This document shows, piece by piece, positions 19,244-29,828 of a stretch of 64,000 nt of DNA. Source of the stretch: Carposina sasakii (Eukaryota; Arthropoda; Insecta; Lepidoptera; Carposinidae). Position 1 is the stretch's first letter. Every line of letters starts with the position of its first letter. The stretch spans positions 14,632,001 through 14,696,000 of the forward strand of contig CP053155.1 in NCBI GenBank assembly GCA_014607495.2, in the 5' to 3' direction. The translations under genes were made by a program, and so were the position numbers. Under the pieces are notes generated by a model. That model saw only the letters and a list, made by a program, of their open reading frames with translations, was not told the DNA's origin and did not search any database.

Positions 19244-19366
19244 GTCTAAATTTAACGGATATTCCATACATTTTGCCGTAAAATGTCATTTTTGAACAAA
19301 TATATATATATATTTATTTATATTTTGTAATTGTATATTTTGTAATAACACCGTTAGTGTTTCCTT
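19244..19366 (+). repeat. Repeat family G copy
   Basis: CTAAATTTAACGGATATTCC, ATACATTTTGCCGTAAAATG, TTTTTGAACAAAT and TTTGTAATAACACCG occur in the same order at 48124-48212 and, without the last block, at 63196-63310. A (TA)n run is inserted here. Type unknown. Confidence 0.5.
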
Positions 19367-19854
19367 TAATCGAATTATGCAGTTTCAAAGAGCTACATTA
19401 AAAATTAAATACATATTGAATTTACAATTTTTTTCACTACTTTACGTAACTCTGATTATACGAGTTTGTAATACAATTAATTCTATAAATTAGTTACGTG
19501 TATTAAATGTTAGGAAACCACACAAAACCCTCCTAATCCCGGTGGTGCAATACGGGACCGGACAATTATAAATATTAAGCCATTATTGTTGTAAAAACGA
19601 CCCGCATGTTGCGCACGCGCATGACGAAGTCTGGGATCGACCCTATGAGTATTTAGGGTTCTGCACTAATATTGTATAACCCATTAAAATGTAAATAAAC
19701 ACATTAGATCATTGACTGTTTGTTTGTATATGGGTTCCGTAAATCTGTCAGTAAAATATGGAACTGCTCAATCGGAAACAATATTGATCTTTAAGTGTAT
19801 TTATATAACGAAGACAATAAAAGTCTGAAAATTAGGTACAATGCGGTCACCTAC
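19367..19854. other. Mostly unrecognised; possible family H fragments
   Basis: AGGGTTCTGCAC and GGGTTCCGTAAATCTGTCAG around 19655-19750 weakly recall the start of repeat H at 24786, but the match is too short to delimit. Confidence 0.3.
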
Positions 19855-19950
19855 GTGGTGTGGTGACTTTAAGAAAACCCCCAAGCAGTAGCCTTGTGGC
19901 GTGCCATGGGGGAGGCCTACGTCCAGCAGCGGACTGCACGCACTCTTATA
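19855..19950 (+). repeat. Repeat family A, sense copy, truncated
   Basis: AAACCCCCAAGCAGTAGCC, TTGTGGCGTGCCATGGGGGA, GGCCTACGTCCAGCAGCGGA and CTGCA, in family order. Confidence 0.65.
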
Positions 19951-20839
19951 AAAAGTATAACGGAACCCATATAAAAAATGAAAATTTCACTCTTGCCCCT
20001 TTTTAAATTACGTTTTGTCTACAAGTGTGGAGGCACGTTTTGGGCGTATGACACTGCGATGGGAAGCGTATGATGCGCTCTGTATCCCAACGCGCACATT
20101 ATGCACTGTGAGGCGCTAACCCGGAAAGGGGTTATAATCCGGAGTTGAAACGAAGTTGAAACGGATATTAAATAGGATTCCTAAAATCGGCCCACGCGCA
20201 TAGAAAAGTACAAGACCATAGATAAAAGAACTTTCATATATATACTTAATATTTAACCGTAGTACATCTTCCTTCGATTTAAAAATAAAATATAATGTAT
20301 TTTAAGTAGGTAGGTACCTATAGATTGTAGATGAATGTCAATTATGTGTGAGGCTGAGGTAATATTAATGATGTATTGACACGCTGAGAAAAACCTCAAA
20401 AGCGAGTGCAAAATTCTGTCCGAAACCAAAATATATCGTTTGTGGAGACTGCACGCTTCACTACTTTTTTACTCATATTTACTTCCATTTCGTCTCAGAG
20501 TCGGTTCTAACACGTTTACCCTGTCTAATTTTGTTATACAATATGTACATATTATTATTATTATATTTTATTGTTAGCATTGTAATATATTGTGGTTTTC
20601 CTGTTTGAAGTCTCGCATGATTTTCCTCAATATTCATTTAGTAAGTTAAAGACGACATTGGTTTTAAAAAAATGTACAATTTTTCTTTGTTTTTTTTTAT
20701 TATTATAAATTCTTCTAATTTCATGATTAAGGGGTTTACGCTTCTATATAGAGCTTGGCGTACGCGCAAAATTCTAAATAAAAAATATATAAAAGGTATT
20801 AGAATTTTTAAAACGTTTAAAAAAATAATTCAGTGCATA
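19951..20839. other. Unrecognised non-coding stretch
   Basis: No supported feature; AT-rich with simple T and TTA runs. Confidence 0.4.
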
Positions 20840-20900
20840 GTTACGTGACAGGGATCGAACCCATGCCATCGTATTCGTTATCACCGCTTTTCCCACAACA
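20840..20900 (-). repeat. tRNA-like SINE fragment
   Basis: On the minus strand, a B box in GGGTTCGATCCC context is preceded by AGCGGTGATAACGA and followed by TGTCACGTAAC. The cloverleaf cannot be completed, so this is a repeat fragment, not a tRNA gene. Confidence 0.4.
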
Positions 20901-21003
20901 TATCGATATTTCGCATCATGCTCCTAAATTTTATAAATAAAATAAAGGTCTGGCAGATTATTAGAGGTCTAATGCTTCAAACTCGAAAAGCAAACAAACA
21001 AAA

Positions 21004-21081
21004 ATGGCCGACCAACCAACAGCGGGAACTGGCGGAAACGCTGGCAATGTCAACACGACCCTTCTGCGAAATATCAAATAA
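21004..21081 (+). CDS. Candidate 25-codon ORF in strong start context
   Basis: ATG at 21004 sits in the context AACAAACAAAAATGGCC, which fits the insect start consensus. The 25 codons (beginning MADQPTAGTGGNAG) are rich in Gly, Asn and Thr and use G/C-ending codons, unlike the surrounding AT-rich DNA. The frame ends at TAA 21079-21081. It could be a small ORF, the start of a first exon or pseudogene debris. I do not recognise it, and no donor splice site falls in frame before the stop. Confidence 0.2.
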   Translation: MADQPTAGTGGNAGNVNTTLLRNIK

Positions 21082-21455
21082 TGTATCAGTTGTAAAAATA
21101 AGTGTTTTTCTACTAAAAGGATCGCTCGTTTAATTATCTGTAGAAAGGTTTTTGTAAGAGTCGAGCATTGTAATGATTAAGAGAGAAAGATGGCTAACTC
21201 ATAGAGAATAGACAGAATGACACACGGAATGTAGGCACAAAACTAATTTTGATGAAGCTTGACAACACTATAGTTTATACATCAGAATAACGCATGGGTT
21301 ATACAGGTAGACGTAGTTGCGGGTAGCCGCTAGTTGTCATGTGCAAAAAACTGTATAGCGCTGAGGTCCTTAAATGTCCTCTATAAACAGGGGCGATTCT
21401 CGAGTTGGAACGAAGCCGTACAGTCCTTTTTATTAGAATAACTCATGTACTCATG

Positions 21456-21662
21456 CTGGGCTTCACTAGAATACATCAGCTGCATCTCCTTCCGCGCGTG
21501 TCGTACGAGTCAACTAAGGAACGGGCATTCCGTCAGGTGATAATCTAGCAACTTGTGATTGGTCATATCTGTCCTCGCTATGCTAAATGTGGCTGTGGTA
21601 TCTCTTTTATGATCTTGCATTTCTGGCTACCCGTTTCGGGAAGACAGCCTTGTGTATGTATA
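21456..21662 (+). repeat. Repeat family E, long copy
   Basis: CTTCACTAGAATACATCAGC, TGCATCTCCTTCC, GTCGTACGAGTCAACTAAGGA, CAACTTGTGATTGGTCATA, CGCTATGCTAAATGTGGCTG and ATGATCTTGCATTTCTGGC. Other copies: 25480-25632, 34524-34690, 51615-51812, 60340-60492, with antisense fragments at 30290-30365 and 39925-39985. No coding content or tRNA head. Class unknown. Confidence 0.6.
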
Positions 21663-21692
21663 TGTGTGAAAGTAACTCCCTTTCGTTTCGAT

Positions 21693-21867
21693 CAGTGGTT
21701 CCCAAAGTGGTCCAGGTGGACCCCCAGAGGTCCACAAGAGACTACGTTGGCGTGAAAAAATGGGATTTCACAATTAATTTGTGTGTGGTGTAAGCATGTA
21801 GGGGGTCCACCAGAACCAGTTAACTTTTGGAAGGGGTCTATGAAACATGAAAGTTTGGGAACCCCTG
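21693..21867. mobile_element. hAT-type MITE
   Basis: Ends CAGTGGTTCCCAAA... and ...TTTGGGAACCCCTG are inverted repeats typical of hAT elements. The interior matches 53910-54096. The 8-bp flanks GTTTCGAT and GTTTGGGT agree at six positions, consistent with an old 8-bp duplication. No transposase. Confidence 0.7.
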
Positions 21868-22140
21868 GTTTGGGTGTTGTAGTATTGATAACGGTGTTCT
21901 GGGATAGATGTGTGAAATATATGGTTTTAAAAAAGCTTCGTTTCTTCTGTTACTGTCTGAAAGATAAATGTCAGTGACATCATCTGTTTATATGTTTATA
22001 TAGGACAGGACCTCAGTGAAATACAGTTTTTTCACTTGACAACAAGCGGCTACCTACAACTTCGTCCACCTGTACAACCTTTGCGTTATTCTGATGTACC
22101 TATAAACTAGAATGTTGTCAAGTTTCATCAAAATCAGTTC

Positions 22141-22555
22141 AGTACCTACTTTTGGCGTAAAAAAGTCACAATAATTATACAGCCATCTTCACATGCTTAG
22201 CAACTTTTATATAAATAGATTTTATTTGCAGTTTTTAAGCCACTCAGACTTCTGTATCTGTAGCTATTTTAGTATTCTGTGGTAACGATGACCAGTCTTC
22301 ATGTGCCCTAAGTACAACCCTAGTGGACAATTAGACTAAAGGTTGAGGCGTGGGATTAGGGCTGGCAGCCCTTTGAAGCTAGATTATTTGTACCAATTTG
22401 TCGAGTGCGGCAACCCTGAATAGATTATGTCCATGTCGCAGGGACGCTAGGTCCAATTAGTGTGATTACGTAGTTTTGTCTTTAGATGAGATTTGTTGGA
22501 GCTAGAATTATTGGAGGATAGTTTTTTGTATCAACAATGTCATAGAGGAATAAGA
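22141..22555. other. Unrecognised non-coding stretch
   Basis: No supported feature. Confidence 0.4.
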
Positions 22556-22765
22556 TGTAGACATAGAGTGCTAATGTCATACTAACAGTTTCGATGCACC
22601 ATAGAGAGTCCTTGACACTAAGATTGTACGTTACAGTAATGTAGTGAATCTAATGTCATACTAACAGTCTATGACAATGTTTTACACCACCACCTTAGAC
22701 ATATTTTTTCGGTGCTCAGGGTGCATTTTTAATTCCAGTACTTTCCTTGACAGCTCTAAGATTGC
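22556..22765. repeat. Short direct repeats
   Basis: CTAATGTCATACTAACAGT occurs at about 22572 and again at about 22650, and a TCCTTGACA...CTAAGATTG block occurs at about 22610 and 22743. This suggests a local imperfect duplication. Confidence 0.5.
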
Positions 22766-22847
22766 ATTACTATTTATACGTCGATCAAACAATATATTGT
22801 GAAAAATAGAAAATAATACCAAGCAAGGTAGAACATTACGTTTATAC

Positions 22848-23060
22848 ATGGTTTTAGTGGCACTTTTTAATAGAATCTATCGAGGTGACCACTCCGGTCA
22901 AGGACTGCTAGACTTGTGGAGTATCCGGATCATCTCCATGACCAAAGTCTGCAATGCCGAGAATGTGACGAAACTTAGTATGAAAATGGGGATGAAACAT
23001 TATCTATGTCAGTGGCACAAAAAATCTCACAGTATCATGGCGACAATCTTTTGGGACTAT
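22848..23060 (+). pseudogene. Degraded LINE ORF2 C-terminal fragment
   Basis: The plus-strand frame contains a zinc-finger-like stretch resembling the end of jockey/R1-type reverse transcriptase proteins: a C-x2-C pair (readable in the neighbouring phase as LQCRECDET) and then MKHYLCQWHKKSHSIMATIF, which resembles the H-x3-C-x-C part. The pieces lie in different phases, so the copy is frameshifted. No catalytic domain remains. Tentative. Confidence 0.35.
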
Positions 23061-23580
23061 GACGGAGAAATACGCTTCAATTTACGATTGACGAAAATTA
23101 GGTGTGCACGACAGTGCACAAATCTGTAAGGTGGGCTTCGTGACAGTCCTGACTACCTTAGACATATTTCAGTTATTTTTCAGACAAAGAAAAATATTTT
23201 TTTTTCGAGGGTAATATTTCTTTAGGGTTTAATGAAAAATAATATTTCACGTTTATTCTACATGTAAAATTAAGTATACAAAATGTTTATCATATTTCTT
23301 TCACGCAGTTTTTTTTTCTACAAAAAATATCTAATTAAAAACTTAATCCTTTCATAACTTGAATGAAACAAGAAACATCATAATAAAATACCAGTTAATG
23401 AAGTCTTTTGACTCGTTTCAACTACTCTATTTAAATTTTATTTTAGTTTAATACTTCTCGATAGTCTATTGTGGAGGATGACTGGCTCCTTAAAACTTAA
23501 TTTAGCTTACAGTCTCACTTTCTCCCTAGGTAATTATAAATTAAGTTGGCATGTTAGACGATCTAAAATCTATACCAATA

Positions 23581-23847
23581 TACAGGGTGTAACAAAAAGG
23601 GTGTGTTAAGCGAAAAGCTACGATAATAGCCCACTGTAGAGAACCTATCCACAAAATTTGACACTCGAAATCATATGTTTATTTTTCAAGATTGTATGAA
23701 AATTCCTGAGATATTTAAAAATTCTCCATACTATCGGGAAAAATAGAAAACATATGATTTCGAGTCTCAAATTTTGTGGATAGGTTCTCTACAGTGGGCT
23801 ATTTACGTAGCTTTTCGCTTAACATACCCTTTTTGTTACACCCTGTA
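23581..23847. mobile_element. Foldback family FB1, near-complete palindrome
   Basis: 267 bp including TA at each end. Arms of about 105 bp are inverted copies with only a few mismatches, beginning TACAGGGTGTAACAAAAAGG and ending CCTTTTTGTTACACCCTGTA, with a centre of about 45-50 bp. It has no coding capacity. If transcribed it would form a long hairpin. Other copies: 17455-17684, 35030-35150, 41511-41695, 47893-48123, 51364-51609, and ends at 62132-62190 and 63364-63425. Confidence 0.85.
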
Positions 23848-24089
23848 TAATGAATAATATTAAGTGTTATTCACTATGAGTTACTATTATTTTGTAAAGA
23901 GTAACTACCCTGAACACGGTTTTTGAAGTTTAGCTCAGAGTAATTTTATTATCTCAGATATGACTTTAATTAAAAGGTTCAAACCAAATTCCCTACTTAC
24001 CAAATTTCATCAAGATTAGTTCAGCGGTTTTCTACGAAGTCGTGTCGTCGCTTCGGTTTCTCGAAGGGATGATAACGCTATTTGTCAAA

Positions 24090-24292
24090 TCTATACATAT
24101 AATAAAATTGTAACGGATCGATGTTTGTGCACGCTAATCTTAGAAACGGCTGAACCGATTTCGATGCAGTTTTCAGAAATATGTTGTAACAGGTCCCACT
24201 TAACAAATAGGCTACTTTTTATCCCGGGAAAATGTTTTAAACATTTTATTTTTTCTGAAGTCCACGCGGACGGAGTTGCGGGCGTCCACTAG
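24090..24292 (+). mobile_element. Non-autonomous Helitron-like element
   Basis: 203 bp starting TCTATACATATAATAAAATTG and ending GCGGGCGTCCACTAG, inserted between A (24089) and T (24293). Contains AAACGGCTGAACCGATTTCG and CCCACTTAACA, shared with 38149-38472 and 57157-57591. TC...CTAG ends and A/T flanks fit Helitrons. No Rep/helicase frame. Confidence 0.75.
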
Positions 24293-24785
24293 TATATAGT
24301 AAAATGACAGTAAATCGACTGTTAACAGTTAATTAGCTTTGGAGAAACTGGCGTTACGAACTAGGCACATCGAACTACAATTAAGTAGAACGCGTTCACG
24401 TAATATTGGTAAATATTTACCTGAAAAGGGCAGAAGTAATTGAAGTATTCAAATCATATGAGAATAGAAACCTAATCGGCAAATGATTGAGCAGTAAGCA
24501 GTCTCTCAGGGTTAGCCGACCGTTTTGAAGAGCCCTCCCGGCGTTTCATTTAGCTGAGTCAGAGGTACCTACCTCAGTCGGCCGGGTGAGGGCGGCAGAC
24601 AATGTCACTTCTATTCGTCATTGCCGAAGGGTAAATAAACCAATATACATTTTACATTAACTACGCAATACCTTTCAAATAAGCTATTTTGTACTTTGCG
24701 TTCTTAAGAGCAGGGTTCAGCGGATTTGCGCTGTGCGTACTGTTGAGTATGTAATTGTTTACGGAATTACTCGATATCGCGATTT
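24293..24785. other. Unrecognised non-coding stretch
   Basis: No supported feature. Confidence 0.4.
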
Positions 24786-25207
24786 TTAGGGTTCCGTACC
24801 CAAAGGATAAAAACGGAACCCTATTACTAAGACTTCGCTGCTGTCTGTTTGTCCGTCTGTCTGTCTGTCACCAGGCTGTATCTCAAGAACCGCGATAGCT
24901 AGACAGTTGAATTTTTTTACAAACTATATACATATTTCTGTTGCCGTTACAACAACAAATACTGTAAACAAAATGAAATAAATATTTAAGGGGGCTCCCA
25001 TACAAGAAACGCGCCCAAATTTTGCCCTTTTTTGCTCGATATCAATAATGGTAACAGGCACTTGAAATATTCACAAAATACTCAGTTATATTTTTACCTA
25101 AATAATAAAATAAAATAAAATTAATATTTAAGTACTGTTGTTTACCTAGCCAATGGGACGGAACCTTTCGTGCGTGAGTCCGACTCAAATTTGGCCGGTT
25201 TTTTTAT
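24786..25207 (+). repeat. Interspersed repeat family H
   Basis: Opens GGGTTCCGTACCCAAAGG, then AACGGAACCCTATTACTAAG, a CTGTCTGTTTGTCCGTCTGTC tract, GCTGTATCTCAAGAACCGCG and GGGGCTCCCATACAAGAAACG, and closes near GGCCGGTTTTTTTA. I recognise this order from interspersed repeats common in moths and butterflies, but I cannot assign the class. Non-coding. Confidence 0.55.
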
Positions 25208-25479
25208 TTTCGTGGTATACTAATCGGGGATTATTGTCAGGTGTTCGGACGTTACCGCCAAGTTTTCGGCGTGTTTAGGCGCATTGCCAAATCGAGAAAG
25301 ACGGCAATTCGAAGTTTTGCGGCCATGTTTACGGTTTGTTTACTTTGGGTGATGCGCTTTTGGGGCTAAAGTTGGCGTTGTCCTTTCGGCCCACGGTGCA
25401 GAATAATTAAAATGTACAGGTAGTGATAAAACTTGAAATAAATGGGGCGTATCGATTTAAACTGCAGCAAGAACTGCTG

Positions 25480-25632
25480 ATGCGCGGCTTCACTGGAATA
25501 CATTAGCAGAATCTTGGTCAATGTCGTAAGAGTCAATCAAGGAACCCAGGGGCGTTCTCGCAGGTGATGCAAGCTACTTGTCACTGATCCTTTAAATCCC
25601 TGCTATGCTAAACTGGCTGCAGTATTTCCTCG
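25480..25632 (+). repeat. Repeat family E copy
   Basis: GCGGCTTCACTGGAATACATTAGC, GTCGTAAGAGTCAATCAAGGA, CTACTTGTCACTGATCC and CTGCTATGCTAAACTGGCTG, in family order. Confidence 0.55.
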
Positions 25633-25684
25633 TGACCCTACCCCATATTATATATTTTTGTATCATCAGAAATAAGCTATAAAG

Positions 25685-25716
25685 TTCACGCGGAGGAAGT
25701 CGCAAGCAGCAGCTAG
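25685..25716 (+). repeat. Helitron-like 3' terminal fragment
   Basis: TTCACGCGGAGGAAGTCGC ... GCAGCTAG, ending in CTAG; only the 3' end remains. Confidence 0.4.
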
Positions 25717-25959
25717 ATATATTACCTACATATTTCGATATAGTGTTCGATATGCATAACCTCCTGACATTGACTGGCAATATGAAATGAATTAATATTC
25801 TTCATGGCAACTAAATATTATAATATTTACTCATTCAATGTGACATTCAAGACTTGTTTCATTAATTCATTCATGCGCCGGCGCTTCCCTGTTCGAATTC
25901 CATTGTTTTCTGTGCGTCTGGGACTTTGCTACTTTTTTGTAGACGCCACGTCAATGTCA

Positions 25960-26300
25960 TTCAGCATTATTGGTGTAGTCATCGTCTTTAGTCGCAATCG
26001 ATTAACATCGCAAGATAATTTCTTCACACCTAAACTTAAAGTTAGTCCTACCTGTCGCTTTCTGTCTGAGGCATTTACATACACTGGTAATGGAGAGAGA
26101 CAGACATACACATCGCACATCTACACACACATGAGCTTAAGTGGGACAACTCAAAATAGGTTCATTTTACAAGGGTGATTGTTAGTATGGTCATCGTCTT
26201 AAGTGGAAATCGGCATGCCCTTCCATTAATTTCCGAAGATAATCACACACCTAGATCTAAACTGAGACAACTCATAAAAGGCCATTTTCCAGAAAACCAA
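25960..26300. repeat. Imperfect tandem duplication
   Basis: A block with GTCATCGTCTTTAGTCGCAATCG, AGATAATTTCTTCACACCTA, and later AAGTGGGACAACTCAAAATAG, returns as GTCATCGTCTTAAGTGGAAATCG, GAAGATAATCACACACCTAG and CTGAGACAACTCATAAAAGG, at about 25977-26160 and 26188-26295. A 124-codon plus-strand frame (25804-26178) covers the first block but has no recognisable family and is not called. Confidence 0.5.
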
Positions 26301-28209
26301 AAAATCTGGGTTGAAATGAAAGATAATTTGAGCAATAAGAGTCATGATCACTGATTGATTGTAATTTATAAAATACAATCTAGCAGCCACTGTCTCTTTA
26401 ACTTTATTGGTCTATCTGTAATCGCCAGGTTTAAAAATAAAACGAAAAAGTTACTCTTATAGAAAACTAAGATTCTGTTACGTTAATTCAAGTTTAGTGG
26501 TGCCTGTTTAGAAACATTTTCAAGTTTTTTTTATACGTATGTGATCTTTGAGGGTTTTTTATATGAGCAGTGCCAGATGGGGCACTACACTCATTTTGAA
26601 GTTCAAAGAACTCACCTTCCTTCGCCCTTTGCTAGTGTTTCTGCATGCAAATTGTACTGCTGTAAATAACCTAAGGGCGTTTCAATTTGTGGAATTTAGT
26701 TTTTTTTTTGTGGAATATTCTCTGAGTATTGATCACAAGGCGCTGTTGGTATAAATGTATGTATACCTAACCTATGCATATATTGTGCGATGAAGAATAT
26801 GTACCTATTTTCTTCTATCCGATACACTTACCATATGACGTCGAATGATGCATAGATAACCTATTCATAATACTATACCTAACGGGTATGTCATAGCTAA
26901 CAATTTAAAATTTACTGCAACTACAAGTACGGCCAGACATGTATAATATTTTTCCTGTGTACGCAAGAACAAGATCTTATCTCGTTAAATAGTCTCGACT
27001 TAAAATCGGAATGTTTATTCGTTCACCGTTTTCCCATAAAGGAGCCGTTCCCAGTGAAAGTTGTTTGACCTCTGTCAGGCTGTCTGTCATCCGCGTACAT
27101 GTAAGAATTTCTTTATTAACCTCCTCGAACCTATATTTATTGTACAGTTTCTCGCCGCAGTCTACCAAAAAATTGTGACCGCAAGTTGTCTGCAATGCAG
27201 CAAGGGGCCGCTGCACGGGAAATTGTTTATATACCAGACAGGGAGGCACGCCATTACGGGAATTATATCACCGCCTAAGCCGAATTTGCGGCATTCGTTC
27301 GCCATGCGTTTTCAGTATAGCCTCATCGCGTGAGCCTACTCTTCGCCTAATGTCCAGAATTAAAAAGTAAAAAGTTGCAATTTCGAAATTATAAACACGC
27401 ACGAATTTTTGCAAAGAGGTCGATGCACTATAGTATAGACTTGAATTTTTTGTCAGTTTTGCGTTCCGATTTTCGTGTTTATCGAAACTTTTATCGGTCG
27501 TTTAGTAAATGAACGATAGTATCGAGACGTTCTTTATCGGTTGCTGGGGCGGTGATTGCCTATGACTGGCCACTTTCGTCCATTTACAAGACTAAGTTGA
27601 ACTAAACATTGTCAAGATTGGGACCGTTGTTTGACGAAACCCGAGGAACACATGCATTAGTCATGCCGTAGGATTTGTTCTACACTTGAACTTTACTTTT
27701 TTTTAAATGCCATTTAAAAACAATCTCCTCATTGCTGTGAATTGTACTTAAACGTAGCTCAATGTTCTCTGGTCATTATTTCAAGTAGCATTTTTTTTAT
27801 CCAGTAAGAAGCATAAGAATCTACTTATCCAGCCTATTGAGAAAGCCGCATAGCCAACCTGATTTTATGTGTTCTAAATGATTTTATAGGTATAATTGGT
27901 TTAATTGTAGGAAGTGGAGTTTTACGTTTTTGCGATCGATTTTCCGGTATAATGGTTCGTTATCGAATGTGACGTTGGAGAATAGGACTAGTTCAGGCGC
28001 GCCGATTGTTGCTAACCGGCCGATTGTTGGACACATGGTTGGACGCGATTGGACTAGGTCGTGGCTTGTGGTTGTACGGTGTAATGTATGTTGGCCACGT
28101 ATAAGTGTGGTTCTGGGATTGGGCCAGCTAGCCCCGTAGTATGTTTACGCACCAACTGACGAATTCTTAGATAACGTATGAACGTTAACAATTATAAAAC
28201 TATGCTCTT
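26301..28209. other. Long unrecognised stretch
   Basis: About 1.9 kb without any repeat family seen elsewhere in the window. Short frames at 26548-26754, 26977-27249 (minus), 27061-27333 and 27930-28139 have no recognisable domains. It could be unique intergenic or intronic DNA. Confidence 0.35.
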
Positions 28210-28335
28210 TCAATAAGGGCCGATCTGTCCAATGGCCAGATTTTTAGGCTATCCGAAGTTTATTCTGTCTCTACAACGTCAACTTTATCCCTTGGATAGG
28301 TTATCTGACCATTGTGCATTGGCAAAATCGCTCCT
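28210..28335. repeat. Repeat family C copy
   Basis: AGGGCCGATCTGTCCAATGG near the left end and CCATTGTGCATTGGC near the right, with ACTTTATCCCTTGGATAGG and TTATCTGACC between, as in 14803-14900. Confidence 0.5.
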
Positions 28336-28440
28336 AAGCGAAGCCTATGTTCAGCAGTGGACGTCTTAAAGCTGAAAAGTTAATGGTGAAGGTGATGAAA
28401 TTAAAGAAATATAAAAAAAACCTTATCACACACATCAGCT

Positions 28441-28625
28441 TAGGGGTAATTTGCCCATAATCACCACGCTGGGCAGGCCGGTTGGTGACCGCAGTGTGAT
28501 TTTCGGACTATGTTTGTCTCCACTGTAGGCGCTGCTGCCACCTCCCGGAAACCCTTAATTGCCTTTTACGATACCCTTAGAATGGGGTGGTGCTATTATA
28601 TTTTGCCGACACCACACGGCACAAC
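28441..28625 (-). repeat. Repeat family A, antisense copy
   Basis: The minus strand carries GTATCGTAAAAGGCAATTAAGG, GGGAGGTGGCAGCAGCGCC, CATAGTCCGAAAATCACACTG and CGGTCACCAACCGGCCTGCC in family order. The 3' GTCCAGCAGTGG end is lost. Confidence 0.65.
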
Positions 28626-28706
28626 TTATCATAGGTAACGTAAAGCTCTCAAATCGTGTACACTATTAAAACGCTGTGTACTATAGATACTATTGAAAGA
28701 TTCTTA

Positions 28707-28908
28707 GGGTACGGCCACACAGAACAGACGTAAACACGGACCCGTAGCAGTCGCGGCGCCCGTTTAATCTACTTTCATACAAAATGTGATCTTTTCTGTA
28801 TGTTTTACGTCGCGATGGCTGTGTATACATTTTGTATGAATGTAGATTAAACGGGCGCCGCGACTGCGACGGGTCCGTGTCTTACGTCTGTTCTGTGTAG
28901 CTGTCCCC
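28707..28908. mobile_element. Palindromic MITE with TTA duplication
   Basis: A 202-bp element with long inverted arms. The left arm has CACACAGAACAGACGTAA, CGGACCCGT and GTCGCGGCGCCCGTTTAATC; the same blocks are inverted on the right. TTA flanks both ends (28704-28706 and 28909-28911). A 3-bp TTA/TWA duplication suggests a PIF/Harbinger-like mobiliser, which is inference. No coding capacity. Confidence 0.75.
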
Positions 28909-28911
28909 TTA

Positions 28912-29828
28912 AGTCCACGCGACGCGGGTAGTTACAGATTCTAAATGAGATTATAATATTAAGCATACGATGAAGATTATAGTAATTAACATGATATACT
29001 TAGCTATATGGGTTACACGTGTTCGCAGATATGTTGCTATGGGGATATAATATCTTACTAGCCGGTGGGACACATGGCGACGACAAATGTTGGACACATG
29101 TTTGGATGTCATTTGACATGTTTCTGTGTCACATGCTATTCTATAATCACGTCACTGGTTGCTATAGATGTAATTGGCGATGCCCTGCGACTACGTTTGC
29201 TCGAGTACAGTGACAGTCAAGTTTTATGTATATAATATAGACAAATTTAAACCTGTCTCATATAACTTTTTTTTTCGAAAAATGTTCTCACTCACTGTTG
29301 AGGAACAATCAGTTACAGCGTGTGTCGCGTGTTTGACGCCTGTAATTTCGAATTAACGCGTCGTTTTTGTTACGTAGCGATGATATTTTGTTCGATTTAC
29401 CGAGTCTATAAAAATGTATGGTTTTACTTTACTTTATACTTTATTGCACACAAATTAAAAATATACACATAAATTACACAGGTACTGGAGAAATGTACAA
29501 TGGTTTTAGTTCGAAATATAAAGAGAAATTCTAGGGAAGTCGTGACAACTTTGAATTGAAGAGAGGTTCGAATTATCGCAGGTTTGAATTAACGAAAGTC
29601 GACTGTATATATAAAGTAAGCATAGCCCTAATTATATATCTATATTTTAACTTGATCACTTAAATAGAAAAAAGTTACCCGCTGGCTAGAGGATTTTTGA
29701 AAAAATAACTCGTTAACTCTGAAAATGATACCGAACAAATTCCAGTTGTTTCACCAGTGATAGCCCTAATTATATAGATCTATATCACGGTAAGACCTAT
29801 ATCAAATTACATAGTGTTCCCGCTGACT
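28912..29828. other. Mostly unrecognised; minor repeat pieces
   Basis: A TACTTTATACTTTATTGCACA tract near 29427 resembles LINE 3' ends read antisense. A TAGCCCTAATTATATA block occurs near 29623 and again near 29760. No coding feature. Confidence 0.35.

Larger units (their letters stand above)
21241..22140. mobile_element. Inverted-repeat structure with 130-bp arms
   Basis: The left arm 21241-21370 (ATTTTGATGAAGCTTGACAAC ... CTGAGGTCCT) returns inverted at 22008-22140 with scattered mismatches. Between the arms are a family E copy and a hAT-type MITE. The arm sequence resembles the interior of Helitron-like elements (TTGATGAAACTTG, CATCAGAATAACGCA). It may be one large foldback or two inverted insertions with later nested elements. 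Confidence 0.55.
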
